DNA of 64,000 nt from Peristeroidobacter soli (GTDB lineage Bacteria > Pseudomonadota > Gammaproteobacteria > Steroidobacterales > Steroidobacteraceae). This document shows positions 37,655 to 46,573 of this stretch, in pieces (position 1 is the first letter of the stretch; each line of letters begins with the position of its first letter). The notes below the pieces were generated by a model. The model saw only the letters and a list, made by a program, of their open reading frames with translations. It was not told the origin of the DNA and searched no databases. The translations under genes were made by a program, and so were the position numbers. The DNA lies in contig NZ_ML142848.1 in assembly GCF_004138485.1 (NCBI RefSeq), positions 1,276,640-1,340,639 of the forward strand, read 5' to 3'.

Positions 37655-37927
37655 TCAGTACAGGAAATACGGATCCAGCACCCGGACTTCGGAGATACGG
37701 TCGACCGGCAAGCCATTGCGACCGGCCACGGACCGGATCGCCTCGGGTGACGGGCCGTCGTAGATGCAGTAGGTCTTTTTGCGATCCGGGGTCACATAGG
37801 AATGGATCCAGGTCACGCCCTCCTGGGCGTTATTGCTGACCACATTCGACGCCGCCTTGGCGCCTTCCGCATTGGTGGGCAGGCCGAGACCGTCCGGGAA
37901 AGTACGTTCAATCAGATAACGGGGCAT
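37655..37927 (-). CDS. DUF4242 (SCO4226-like) small protein
   Basis: 90 residues from ATG 37927, which follows a consensus AGGAGA. Ferredoxin-like beta-alpha-beta pairs are visible (PRYLIERTFPDGL; VTWIHSYVTPDRKKTYCIYD; SPEAIRSVAGRNGLP). This pattern is typical of the DUF4242 family, one member of which binds nickel. Cytosolic. A longer frame to 37960 lies upstream of the good ribosome-binding site and is rejected. Role unknown. Confidence 0.85.
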   Translation of the reverse strand: MPRYLIERTFPDGLGLPTNAEGAKAASNVVSNNAQEGVTWIHSYVTPDRKKTYCIYDGPSPEAIRSVAGRNGLPVDRISEVRVLDPYFLY

Positions 37928-37999
37928 GTTCGTCTCCTCGATAGGGGGATGCCCGGTCACGATACGAATCCACCCCGCCGGCCAATACGGCGGGATTGC

Positions 38000-38230
38000 C
38001 TATATTGCGGACCTTACTTTGGTCAGGCCTCGGGCCCGCAGCGAAATGCCATGCAAACCGGCTTTATTCTTGATCGCGGACGGCGAGCGGCCCAGGGTCG
38101 TGGCAATCGCCTCGATCGACAGATTGCGGCCAGCGAGCTCTCTCAGGCGACGAACATCGGCGACGGACCAGGCATTGGGAAGCGCGGCGCGACGTGCCGC
38201 CGAACGAGCGTAATCATCGGACCAGAACAT
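38000..38230 (-). CDS. Small SANT/Myb-like helix-turn-helix protein
   Basis: 76 residues from ATG 38230 with GGAG upstream. The core WSVADVRRLRELAGRNLSIE followed by AIATTLGRSPSAIKNKAGLH is a three-helix, SANT/Myb-like DNA-binding unit common in short proteobacterial proteins of unknown role. The N-terminus is basic and the C-terminus short, leaving no effector domain. It may be a nucleoid- or promoter-binding protein; no target is evident. Confidence 0.7.
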   Translation of the reverse strand: MFWSDDYARSAARRAALPNAWSVADVRRLRELAGRNLSIEAIATTLGRSPSAIKNKAGLHGISLRARGLTKVRSAI

Positions 38231-38378
38231 CACATCTCCACATCTGCGGTATCCCTCACGGGACCGAAGCCGGGCTTCGTCGCCAAAGTTCTACGGCAGT
38301 CGGCCCGGAGCGGCAAGTGAAAATCCCATTAGGTGCGCTCGCGGGAGCGCGCTGGATCTTCAGGAGATTGACGGGATT

Positions 38379-38798
38379 TCAGGCCGCGGGCCCGCTCATC
38401 CGCAGCTTGGCGATGTGGCCGCCGAGCACGGCGGCGGGCAGGCTCAGGATCAGGCCGAGGATTTTGAACCACAGCGGCAGATCGCCGGTGCCGATCATGC
38501 TGATGAGCATGCCCAGCACCCCGAAGGCCAGCGCATTGAAATACGGCATGCTGCGTGCGAAGCGGGCGGCGAGATAGCCGCCGAGGACGGTGGACGCTGT
38601 GCCCAGGATCATGCCCAACGTCAGATAGCGGACATCCTGCATCAACACCTGATAGGCATGCCGGATTTCCTCTTTCGACAGGTCGGAGCTGAACCCCGGG
38701 CCGCCGAACATCTGGGTCAACAGCATGCCCGAGAGGATGTCGACGCCCATGACGGCAAGAGTTGCAAGAATGACGGCGCGGATGCTGATGTTCGGCAT
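38379..38798 (-). CDS. Four-helix membrane protein of unknown function
   Basis: 139 residues starting at ATG 38798 (start of PNISIRAVILATLAVMGVDI). Four membrane helices are visible: about 6-28, a second near RYLTLGMILGTASTVLGGYL, a third near NALAFGVLGMLISMIG and a fourth near FKILGLILSLPAAVLGGHIA. I recognise no family. It lies 42 bases downstream of the sarcosine oxidase operon on the same strand but is unlikely to be part of that enzyme. Confidence 0.7.
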   Translation of the reverse strand: MPNISIRAVILATLAVMGVDILSGMLLTQMFGGPGFSSDLSKEEIRHAYQVLMQDVRYLTLGMILGTASTVLGGYLAARFARSMPYFNALAFGVLGMLISMIGTGDLPLWFKILGLILSLPAAVLGGHIAKLRMSGPAA

Positions 38799-38840
38799 AC
38801 CGCAAGAGTAGGAGCCTGCCGGCGCTTTCGCCAGCACCCG

Positions 38841-39452
38841 CTAGCCGCGGCCGTTCATCCTGACGCCGAATTCGGCGGCACTTTCAGACAAGGCACGCCA
38901 GAAACTTTCGGCAAGGCTGCGGAACACCGCAATTTCGAACACCGCGTGACCGCTCGGGTCATCGTCGAGCCGCCATAGCGTCGCGCCGACATGGGCTGCG
39001 ACGGTCGCCGCCACAGCGCCGCTGCGAAATATGCGCGGATGCAAATCGATGGGCACGATCTTGCACAGCGCCTCGCGCGCCTTCGGCCCCGACACACGCA
39101 ACACCGCCTGGCCGTCGCTCTGATCGGAAATGGCGGCGAGATCACCGAGCGCATCGGTCAACGATGTGACACAGCCGTTACTTGCCCTTTCTACTGTCAC
39201 AATCCACGCACCCGGCCCCGTAGCGATGAACGCGCACCCGCCGGCAGCCGAGCGTCTTGGCCCGGGCGACAGCTCGATACCAAATCGTTCGCGGACCCGC
39301 TTCGTCAACGCCTCATGCTGTCCACGCCTGGCCAGCACCGAAGCGATGCCCAACTCATCGCGCTCCTGCACGACCACACCGCTGCCAGGGGCTGTGATCG
39401 GCAGATCCGCGAAGGCCGCACGCGGCGTGAGTTCAATCTGTGAGTGAGCCAT
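38841..39452 (-). CDS. soxG: Sarcosine oxidase gamma subunit
   Basis: 203 residues with the SoxG/YgfZ-like fold (SGVVVQERDELGIASVLAR; ALGDLAAISDQSDGQAVLRV; SAAEFGVRMNGRG). It is the last gene of soxBDAG and starts 4 bases after soxA stops. In heterotetrameric sarcosine oxidase gamma is structural. The enzyme oxidises sarcosine to glycine and, with tetrahydrofolate, captures the methyl carbon as 5,10-methylene-THF while reducing O2 to H2O2. Assignment is strengthened by the intact subunit order. Confidence 0.9.
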   Translation of the reverse strand: MAHSQIELTPRAAFADLPITAPGSGVVVQERDELGIASVLARRGQHEALTKRVRERFGIELSPGPRRSAAGGCAFIATGPGAWIVTVERASNGCVTSLTDALGDLAAISDQSDGQAVLRVSGPKAREALCKIVPIDLHPRIFRSGAVAATVAAHVGATLWRLDDDPSGHAVFEIAVFRSLAESFWRALSESAAEFGVRMNGRG

Positions 39453-39456
39453 GCCT

Positions 39457-42426
39457 TCAACCTTTCAAGCGTGCGCCTTCGGGATCGAAGAACACAGGCG
39501 AGACGACCTCGACTTCGATTTCGCCGCTACGCAATGGGTCATACGCGCGCAGCCGTTCGCCGACACGTGCCTGGCCCCGAGCGAGCAAGCCCAAGCCAAT
39601 CCAGTGATCGAGCATCGGCGAGAACGCGACGGACGTGAGATAACCTTGATCGTTGTTCAATGCCACCGTCGCGCCGCTCGAAAGAAAGTGCGCGCCGGCG
39701 AACAATCGTTTGCTTCGATCCACCGGTTTGAGACCGACCAAGGCGGGTCGATTCGCATCCACCAACCCTGGCCGCCCCGCCAGCACGCGCCCGATGAAGT
39801 CTTTCTTCGTCGACATCATGCGACCCAGGCCGAGATCGGCCGCGGTCGTCATCCCGTTCAACTCGTTGCCGGCGACATGCCCCTTCTCGATGCGCATGAC
39901 GCCAAGAGCTTCGAGACCGTACGGAACGACGCCCCACTCCTGGCCCGCAGTCATGAGCGCGCGAATGGTGGCATCGCCGTAGCGCGCGGGCACCGCCAGT
40001 TCGAAAGCGAGCTCACCCGAGAACGAGACGCGGAACAGACGGGCTCGCATGCTCTGCCATTGAAACTCGGCGCAGGCCAGATAGGGGAATGCCTCGTTGG
40101 ACACATCGATGGCGCCGCCGAGCAATCGCTCCAGCAAACGTCGCGAGTTCGGCCCTGCGATCGAGTATTGCGCCCATTGCTCTGTGATTGAGACGATCTG
40201 TACGTCCAGCTCCGGCCAGGTCACTTGCCGCGCATGTTCCAAGTGCTGCATGACCTTGCCGGCGTTCACGGTTGTCGTCGACATCACGTAGTGGCCGGGC
40301 GCAATGTGAGCCGTCGTGCCGTCGTCCATGACGAAGCCATCTTCACGCAACATGATTCCGTAGCGCGTCTTACCGACCGGCAACGTCGAGATCATGTTGA
40401 TGTAGACCCGATCGAGAAACGTCGCGGCATCCTTGCCTTGAATATCGATCTTGCCCAGCGTCGATACGTCGCACACGCCGACGCTCGAACGCACCGACTT
40501 CACTTCGCGGTTCACCGTTTGCAGCCAGTCGGTCTCGCCCGGCTCGGCAAACCATTGCGCTCGCAGCCATTGCGCGGCTTCAACGAATGTCGCGCCTCGC
40601 TCCGCTGCCCAGCGATGACTGGCGGTAAGCCGCGTCGGCCGAAAGTCCTTGCCGCGATGATGCCCCACGAAAGCGCCGAACGAGACCGGCGTGTATGGCG
40701 GACGAAACACCGTCGTGCCCACTTCAGGAATGGTTCGTCCGGTAGCGGCTGCCAGCAACGCGAGACCGTTGACGTTGGACGTGCGGCCTTGATCGGTCCC
40801 CATGCCGAGCGTCGTGTAGCGCTTCAGATGCTCGACCGACGTGAATCCTTCGCGCGCCGCGAGCGTCACATCGTCGGCGGTCACGTCGTTCTGAAAATCG
40901 ACGAACGCTTTGCCTCTCGAATCGGCGATGCGCCAGCAGGGCGTGACTCCCGACAGCTCATCATCCACTGTCGGCGCCGACCAGGCTGGCGCGTCATGAC
41001 CGGTTGATTGAGCCGCCTCGGCGCCAGCTGCAGCGCCTTCTCTGAGCGCGGCAGCAAGCGTGAACGAACCGCGGGCCGCGCCTGCGACGATCGTTCCGCG
41101 TAACTCACTTGGCAGGAAGACCGAGAGCTCATCGCTCCAACGCGGGCGGCCACCGAGATGCGTCGACAAGGCGATGTTCGGATTCCATCCGCCGGACATG
41201 CACAACGCATCAGCCTTCAGATTCTCCATGCCGCCATCGTGCTTTCGGACCGTCACGCGAGTCAGCCCGTGCGAGCCCTGCGTGGCGACCACTTGCGCGC
41301 CCAGCAACGTGTAGATGCCGGTTTGCTTCGCGCCGGAGAGCAGCGACGCCGATATTTTCGTTCGCGTGTCGATGACAGCCCGAACCGCGATGCCGGCACG
41401 AGCCAGATCGAACGCGGTCACCCAGCCATCATCCGTCGATGTGAACACGACGGGGCTGTGGCCGACAGCAACACCAAATCGATGAAGATAGGTGCGAGCG
41501 GCGGAGGACATCATCACGCCCGGCCGGTCGTTGTCACCGAACACCAGCGGGCGCTCGATCGCGCCGGTCGCCAGCACAATGCGCCTGGCCACGATCTTCC
41601 ACAGGCGCTGACGTGGCTGATGCGGTGACGGCGTCGGCAAATGATCGGAAACCCGCTCGACCGCACCGAACGTATTGCCGTCGTAAGCACCGAACACGGT
41701 CGTTCGACGCATCACTCGCACGTCCGGCAAGGATTCGAGCTCAGCTGCCGCCCGTTGCGTCCACTCCACGCCGCTGCAGCCACCGATCTCGCGACGATCG
41801 CCATTCAAGCGGCCCCCTAAAACGAAATCCTCGTCGCAGAGAATGACGCGAGCGCCAGCGCGTGCTGCGCTCAGCGCTGCTGCCAATCCAGCCGCGCCAC
41901 CACCGATCACCAGCACATCGCAAAACGCATGCGCCTTCTCGTAAATGTCGGGATCGGATTGTTCGCTGGCACGCCCCAGACCGGCGGCCTTTCGAATCAG
42001 CGGCTCGTACACCTTTTCCCAAAACGCCGCCGGCCACATGAAGGTCTTGTAGTAGAACCCGGCGACGAAGATGGGTGAGAGCAGCGAGTTGATCGCGCCG
42101 ACATCGAACCCGAGCGACGGCCAGCGATTCTGGCTGGTGGCTTCCAGGCCATCGAACAGTTCAGCCACCGTGGCCCGCGTGTTCGGCTCGCGACGCGCCC
42201 CGGTGCGCAGCTCGACGAGTGCGTTCGGCTCTTCGGAGCCGGCCGTGAGAATGCCGCGTGGACGATGGTATTTGAATGAGCGACCGACCAGTTGGACGCC
42301 GTTCGCGAGCAGCGCCGACGCCACCGTGTCGCCCGCATGCCCCGTGAAGCGACGGCCATCGAACTGAAACGTCAGCGCACGCTGACGATCGATCAGGCCG
42401 CCTTTGCCGAGCCGATGACCGCTCAT
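39457..42426 (-). CDS. soxA: Sarcosine oxidase alpha subunit
   Basis: 989 residues, typical of heterotetrameric SoxA. The N-terminus has the 2Fe-2S-like fold without cluster ligands (LTFQFDGRRFTGHAGDTVAS); a dinucleotide-binding domain follows (DVLVIGGGAAGLAAALSA). The C-terminal 380 residues are a GCV_T-like, folate-binding domain (VGVCDVSTLGKIDIQGKDA; GYLTSVAFSPMLDHWIGLG). Carries NAD and the THF site. ATG 42426 overlaps the soxD stop in an ATGA arrangement. Part of the soxBDAG operon; folate genes (glyA, folD, purU) that often accompany it are not in the window. Confidence 0.95.
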   Translation of the reverse strand: MSGHRLGKGGLIDRQRALTFQFDGRRFTGHAGDTVASALLANGVQLVGRSFKYHRPRGILTAGSEEPNALVELRTGARREPNTRATVAELFDGLEATSQNRWPSLGFDVGAINSLLSPIFVAGFYYKTFMWPAAFWEKVYEPLIRKAAGLGRASEQSDPDIYEKAHAFCDVLVIGGGAAGLAAALSAARAGARVILCDEDFVLGGRLNGDRREIGGCSGVEWTQRAAAELESLPDVRVMRRTTVFGAYDGNTFGAVERVSDHLPTPSPHQPRQRLWKIVARRIVLATGAIERPLVFGDNDRPGVMMSSAARTYLHRFGVAVGHSPVVFTSTDDGWVTAFDLARAGIAVRAVIDTRTKISASLLSGAKQTGIYTLLGAQVVATQGSHGLTRVTVRKHDGGMENLKADALCMSGGWNPNIALSTHLGGRPRWSDELSVFLPSELRGTIVAGAARGSFTLAAALREGAAAGAEAAQSTGHDAPAWSAPTVDDELSGVTPCWRIADSRGKAFVDFQNDVTADDVTLAAREGFTSVEHLKRYTTLGMGTDQGRTSNVNGLALLAAATGRTIPEVGTTVFRPPYTPVSFGAFVGHHRGKDFRPTRLTASHRWAAERGATFVEAAQWLRAQWFAEPGETDWLQTVNREVKSVRSSVGVCDVSTLGKIDIQGKDAATFLDRVYINMISTLPVGKTRYGIMLREDGFVMDDGTTAHIAPGHYVMSTTTVNAGKVMQHLEHARQVTWPELDVQIVSITEQWAQYSIAGPNSRRLLERLLGGAIDVSNEAFPYLACAEFQWQSMRARLFRVSFSGELAFELAVPARYGDATIRALMTAGQEWGVVPYGLEALGVMRIEKGHVAGNELNGMTTAADLGLGRMMSTKKDFIGRVLAGRPGLVDANRPALVGLKPVDRSKRLFAGAHFLSSGATVALNNDQGYLTSVAFSPMLDHWIGLGLLARGQARVGERLRAYDPLRSGEIEVEVVSPVFFDPEGARLKG

Positions 42427-42707
42427 GCGCGTGCCGCTTCCTGGTTTGTTTCGGTGGTCGCGTCGTTATACATCTCGACGGTGAATATCTCGTGGGTGCG
42501 CGTATCGCGAGTCACGCGCAGCCAGCTGCGACACCCGAAGCCGTGATACCACAGCTCCTCGTGGCGGCCCGCCGGGTTGTCACGCAGGTACACCGCCTCG
42601 AAGTATTGCTCCGGCGCACTGGGATCCGGACGGCGCACCGTCGCGTCGCCCAGATAGGTGAACTCGCTGGAATCCCGCTCGCCGCAGAACGGACATTGGA
42701 TACGCAT
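42423..42707 (-). CDS. soxD: Sarcosine oxidase delta subunit
   Basis: 94 residues. The zinc-binding residues of SoxD are visible: CPFC near residue 5 and HGFGC in YHGFGCRSWL. It is overlapped by soxB before it (one base) and soxA after it (four bases), an arrangement that supports stoichiometric synthesis. Delta is a small structural subunit near the electron-transfer interface. Length and position are normal for the family. Confidence 0.95.
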   Translation of the reverse strand: MRIQCPFCGERDSSEFTYLGDATVRRPDPSAPEQYFEAVYLRDNPAGRHEELWYHGFGCRSWLRVTRDTRTHEIFTVEMYNDATTETNQEAARA

Positions 42708-43957
42708 CAGTGCAAGTTGGGCTGCGCGCCCACTCCCTTTTCGTCGATCAGATGGCCGATGGCGAAGCGGTCGAGGCGATAGTCGCGCCCGACTTCATGC
42801 AGTTCATCGCGAGCCAGCAGATGAGCGAAACACCAGCCCGACGCCGGCGTCGCCTTGAAACCGCCGTAGCACCAACCGGTATTCAGATACAGGCCGGACA
42901 GCGGCGTGCGATCGATGATGGGCGAACCATCCATCGACATGTCCATCACACCGCCCCATGAGCGCAGCACACGCACGCGCCCCAGCGATGGAATGACGGC
43001 CATGCCGCCTTCGCAAACATCTTCGACCGTGGGCAGGTTGCCGCGTTGAGCGTAGGAGTTGTAACCGTCGATGTCGCCGCCGAACACCAGCCCGCCCTTG
43101 TCCGACTGGCTCACATAGAAATGCCCCGCGCCGAAGGTGATCACGCCCGGAATGCGCGGCTTGATCGACTCGGATACGAATGCCTGCAGGACGTGACTTT
43201 CGATGGGCAGCCGCAGACCGGCCAGATTGGTCAGCCTGGAGGTGTTACCTGCCACCGCAAGGCCGATCTTCGCTGCTTTGATTTCACCGCGCGAAGTGGT
43301 CACGCCGGCGATGCGGCCCGCCTCGCGAATGAATCCGGTGACTTCGCAGTTCTGAATGATATCCACGCCGCGATCGCTGGCCGCGCGTGCGTAGCCCCAG
43401 ACGACTGCGTCATGCCGTGCCGTTCCACCGCGCCGCTGTAGCAAACCGCCCTGGATCGGAAAGCGGGCGTTGTCGAAATCCATGAACGGCGCGATGCGCC
43501 GGACCGCGTTCGCATCGAGCAGCTCGGCGTCGATGCCATGCATGCGCATCGCGTTGCCACGTCGCGCATAGGCGTCGCGCTGGGCGTCGGAGTGATACAA
43601 ATTCAGAATGCCGCGCTGACTCACCATCGCGTTGTAGTTCAGGTCCTGCTCCAGCCCTTCCCAGAGCCGCATCGAGAACTCATAGAACGGCACATTGCCG
43701 GACAGCAGATAGTTGGAACGAATGATGGTGGTGTTACGGCCGGCGTTGCCCGAACCGATCCAGCCCTTCTCGAGCACGGCGACCCGGGTGATGCCGTGCA
43801 CCTTGGAAAGATAGTGAGCCGTCGCGAGCCCGTGCCCGCCACCGCCGACGATGATGACGTCATAAGCCGGTTTGGGAACGGCGTCGCGCCACGCGGGAGT
43901 CCAGTCGCGATGACCCCGCAGCGCCTGACGCATGAGACTGAAGATGGAATAGCGCAT
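42707..43957 (-). CDS. soxB: Sarcosine oxidase beta subunit
   Basis: 416 residues from ATG 43957, the usual SoxB start (RYSIFSLMRQALRGHRDWTP). The FAD-binding motif YDVIIVGGGGHGLATAHYL and the DAO-fold C-terminus (MDMSMDGSPIIDRTPLSGLY) are present. SoxB holds FAD and the covalently bound FMN and dehydrogenates sarcosine. A longer frame to 44122 crosses the divergent regulator's promoter and is rejected. There is no clear Shine-Dalgarno; instead a 15-bp inverted repeat begins 11 bases upstream, which may control translation or binding of a regulator. Confidence 0.95.
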   Translation of the reverse strand: MRYSIFSLMRQALRGHRDWTPAWRDAVPKPAYDVIIVGGGGHGLATAHYLSKVHGITRVAVLEKGWIGSGNAGRNTTIIRSNYLLSGNVPFYEFSMRLWEGLEQDLNYNAMVSQRGILNLYHSDAQRDAYARRGNAMRMHGIDAELLDANAVRRIAPFMDFDNARFPIQGGLLQRRGGTARHDAVVWGYARAASDRGVDIIQNCEVTGFIREAGRIAGVTTSRGEIKAAKIGLAVAGNTSRLTNLAGLRLPIESHVLQAFVSESIKPRIPGVITFGAGHFYVSQSDKGGLVFGGDIDGYNSYAQRGNLPTVEDVCEGGMAVIPSLGRVRVLRSWGGVMDMSMDGSPIIDRTPLSGLYLNTGWCYGGFKATPASGWCFAHLLARDELHEVGRDYRLDRFAIGHLIDEKGVGAQPNLH

Positions 43958-43967
43958 ATGTGTGCTA

Positions 43968-44017
43968 GGGCTGCGCTTTGCGCCTTGCTGCAGGCGATTG
44001 GAGGCGCAACGCAGCCC
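43968..44017. promoter_or_regulatory. Large inverted repeat between soxB and its regulator
   Basis: GGGCTGCGCTTTGCGCC (43968-43984) and GGCGCAACGCAGCCC (44003-44017) pair over 8 and 7 bp around a two-base bulge, with an 18-base loop. It starts 11 bases from the soxB start codon, which lacks a clear ribosome-binding site, and lies upstream of the divergent GbdR-like gene. It may be an operator for that activator or an mRNA structure gating soxB translation. Confidence 0.6.
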
Positions 44018-44108
44018 ACCCAATGAGTGTTCACAGGCCTTGCATCTTAGGCAGGGGCCTGCGCGGCAATTGCTCATTTGCGACACGCTCTGTACAGTTT
44101 CCGCCATC

Positions 44109-45122
44109 GTGCCGCGACCCAAACCATTGCCCGGCGAATTGCCAGGGACCGTTCCGCCCGTAGAGTCGGTGGGCTTCCTGTTGATTCCTGGCTTTGCCTT
44201 GATGAGCTACGCCTGCGCGGTCGAGCCGCTGCGGGCAGCCAATGTACTGGCGGGCAAGACACTTTATAAATGGTGGAACGCCGCGCCCGCCGATAAACCC
44301 GCGCTCGCTTCGAATGGCGCGGCGGTGCTGCCGGACTTCAAGTTCGGTGCCGAGGTGGGTTCGCTCGATCTCATGCTGGTGTGTGCCGGCGGCAATCCGG
44401 CGACCTTCAACGATCGGCGGACATTCAGCTGGCTGAAGAAACTGGCGGCACGCGGCATCACCATCGGCGGCATTTCCGGCGGCCCGTTTATTCTCGCCAG
44501 GGCCGGCCTGCTGTCCGGCCGCCGCTGCACCGTGCATTGGGAACACATGCCCGCGTTTCAGGAAGCGTTCCCCGATGTGAAACTGACCCGTTCCTTGTTC
44601 GAATTCGACCGCGACCGCGCGACGTGTTCGGGCGGCGTTGCCGGGCTCGACATGATGGTGGCGTTGATCAGACGCGATCACGGCCATGAGCTGGCCGCCG
44701 CCGTCAGCGATTGGTTGTTACATACGCAGGTGAGAGAAGGCGCGGGGCCGCAACGAATGGATCTGCGCTTTCGACTGGGCGTGGGTGACGCGAAGCTGCT
44801 CAAAGCGCTGCGCGCGATGGAGGCGCACATCGAAACGCCGTTATCCCGCGACCGACTCGCGACGCTCGCGGGTGTGTCACTTCGGCAGCTCGAGCGCTCC
44901 TTCAACGGCGAACTGGGGCGCGGCGTACACGAGCACTATCTGGTCGTACGGCTGGCCAGATCCAGGCAACTGTTGCGTGAAACCTCGCTGTCCATCCTTG
45001 AAGTCGCGCTCGCCACCGGCTTTGCCTCCGCCAGTCAATTCTCGCGGGCGTTCCGCCGCAGCTTTGGATTCACGCCACGCGATGCTCGTGAACGCGAACA
45101 ACGCGTCATCGATCCAAAGTAA
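44109..45122 (+). CDS. GbdR/GlxA-type AraC-family regulator
   Basis: 337 residues from GTG 44109. An N-terminal DJ-1/PfpI-like amidotransferase domain (VGFLLIPGFALMSYACAVEP; GISGGPFILARAGLL, with Ser where enzymes have Cys) is fused to a C-terminal AraC helix-turn-helix (LSRDRLATLAGVSLRQLERS; LSILEVALATGFASASQFSR). This is the make-up of GbdR, which activates choline, betaine and sarcosine catabolism. Its divergence from soxBDAG makes it the likely activator of that operon. Effector would be dimethylglycine/glycine betaine by analogy. The 3' end overlaps the convergent rhodanese gene by 17 bases. Confidence 0.9.
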   Translation: MPRPKPLPGELPGTVPPVESVGFLLIPGFALMSYACAVEPLRAANVLAGKTLYKWWNAAPADKPALASNGAAVLPDFKFGAEVGSLDLMLVCAGGNPATFNDRRTFSWLKKLAARGITIGGISGGPFILARAGLLSGRRCTVHWEHMPAFQEAFPDVKLTRSLFEFDRDRATCSGGVAGLDMMVALIRRDHGHELAAAVSDWLLHTQVREGAGPQRMDLRFRLGVGDAKLLKALRAMEAHIETPLSRDRLATLAGVSLRQLERSFNGELGRGVHEHYLVVRLARSRQLLRETSLSILEVALATGFASASQFSRAFRRSFGFTPRDAREREQRVIDPK

Positions 45123-45498
45123 AGCCTTCATCCAGCCAGCCGGTGATGCCGCCGATCATCAGCTTCACGGGGCGACCGAGCCGCGCCAGTCGGATCGCGC
45201 CACGGTGCGCGCCATTGCAGTGAGGACCTGCGCAGTACACCACGAAGACAGTGTCGGCCGGATAGTCGCGCAGCGTTGCTTCGATGATCTTTCCATGCGG
45301 CAGACTCACCGCGCCCGGCACGTGGCCCGCCTCGTAGAGCGCGTGACTTCGCACGTCGAGCAGCACGAAATCCTGCTTGCCGCTGGCCATCACGTCGTGC
45401 ACATCCCAGCAGTCCGTTTCAAATTCGAGCGCGGTCGCGAAATGCTTCAGGGCGCGATCGCTGCTGGCAGGAGCGACGGCGGTGACGGCGGTGGTCAT
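45106..45498 (-). CDS. Rhodanese-like domain protein
   Basis: 130 residues with a single rhodanese domain: DFVLLDVRSHALYEAGHVPG and the active Cys in VVYCAGPHCNGAHRGAIRL. A GGAGG site precedes the ATG at 45498. Single-domain rhodaneses move sulfane sulfur or, if divergent, act as sensors. The gene is divergent from an FtrA-type regulator; rhodanese beside ftrA is a recurring pair, so it is the probable target of that regulator. Confidence 0.88.
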   Translation of the reverse strand: MTTAVTAVAPASSDRALKHFATALEFETDCWDVHDVMASGKQDFVLLDVRSHALYEAGHVPGAVSLPHGKIIEATLRDYPADTVFVVYCAGPHCNGAHRGAIRLARLGRPVKLMIGGITGWLDEGFTLDR

Positions 45499-45591
45499 AA
45501 AATCCTCCAGGCTCGGTCGATGCAGGCATTCTGCGCAAAATCAGCCCTGGAGCCCACTGGCGCCGACGCCATAGATCGGTAACATCGCGCC

Positions 45592-46563
45592 ATGAGCAAG
45601 CAATCCCGCTCCAGCCGGCATCGCGTCGTCGCCCTCGCTTACGACGGCCTGTGCACGTTCGAATTCGGCTGTGTCGTCGAGCTGTTCGCGCTCGACCGGC
45701 CGGAGCTGGGCGTGGAGTGGTACGACTTCGCGGTGTGCTCCGCCGAGCGCGGACCATTGCGCGCCGCCGGCGGCATCGAGGTCCGAGTACCCAACTCGCT
45801 GGCCTTGCTCGATGAGGCCGACACCATCGTGATTCCCGGCTGGCGAAATGCGGATGAAGTGCCGCCGCCTGCCCTGCTGCGTCGGATTCGCGCGGCTCAT
45901 GAGCGAGGCGCGCGCCTTTGCACGATCTGCTCGGGTGTCTTCGTGCTCGCGGCAGCGGGTGTACTCGACGGCCGGACGGTCACGACCCATTGGCGCTACG
46001 CCGAGCGTCTGAGCAAACGTTATCCGACCGTGACGGTGGAACCAAACTCGCTTTATATCGATTCGGGACAGGTGCTCACCTCGGCCGGCTCCGCCGCGGG
46101 ATTGGACATGCTGCTGCATCTCGTGCGACGGGACTATGGCGCCAGAATCGCAAATCAGGTCGCGCAACGCCTGGTCATTCCGCCTCACCGCGAAGGCGGC
46201 CAGGCTCAATATCTGCCGCGGCCCATGCCGCAGGATGAGCGCAATCGTCTTTCGAAACTCATCGACTGGGTTCGCGCGCACCCTTCGCAAGCTCACACGT
46301 TGCGAACATTGGCACGTCGCGCCTCCATGAGCCCGCGCACGCTGCAACGTCAGTTTCAGGAAACGGTCGGCTTTGGACCGTACGAGTGGCTGATTCGCGA
46401 GCGCGTCGCGCTAGCCAAGGACTTGCTGCAAACGGGCGGCCATTCACTGCCACGAGTGGCCGAGGCGGTGGGCTTCAAGTCACAAGAGACATTCCGGCGC
46501 CACTTCCGCCGCGTCGCCGGCACCAGCCCGGCCACCTATCGTCGCCAGTTCGCGAGCCCCTGA
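45592..46563 (+). CDS. ftrA: FtrA-type GlxA/AraC transcriptional regulator
   Basis: 323 residues. DJ-1/PfpI domain (RVVALAYDGLCTFEFGCVVE; LCTICSGVFVLAAAGVLD, which keeps the Cys the GbdR-like neighbour lacks) and AraC domain (AHTLRTLARRASMSPRTLQR; HSLPRVAEAVGFKSQETFRR). The wording and divergent rhodanese match FtrA. It is a second GlxA-family regulator within 1.5 kb of the GbdR-like one. The MFS permease gene 46574 follows after 10 bases and is probably co-transcribed. Effector unknown. Confidence 0.9.
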   Translation: MSKQSRSSRHRVVALAYDGLCTFEFGCVVELFALDRPELGVEWYDFAVCSAERGPLRAAGGIEVRVPNSLALLDEADTIVIPGWRNADEVPPPALLRRIRAAHERGARLCTICSGVFVLAAAGVLDGRTVTTHWRYAERLSKRYPTVTVEPNSLYIDSGQVLTSAGSAAGLDMLLHLVRRDYGARIANQVAQRLVIPPHREGGQAQYLPRPMPQDERNRLSKLIDWVRAHPSQAHTLRTLARRASMSPRTLQRQFQETVGFGPYEWLIRERVALAKDLLQTGGHSLPRVAEAVGFKSQETFRRHFRRVAGTSPATYRRQFASP

Positions 46564-46573
46564 CGGCCACTCC

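Noticed and set aside
45505-45552. Inverted repeat CTCCAGGCT / AGCCCTGGAG between rhodanese and ftrA
   Set aside because: The left arm is the rhodanese ribosome-binding site and the arms are about 30 bases apart with a mismatch; likely chance.
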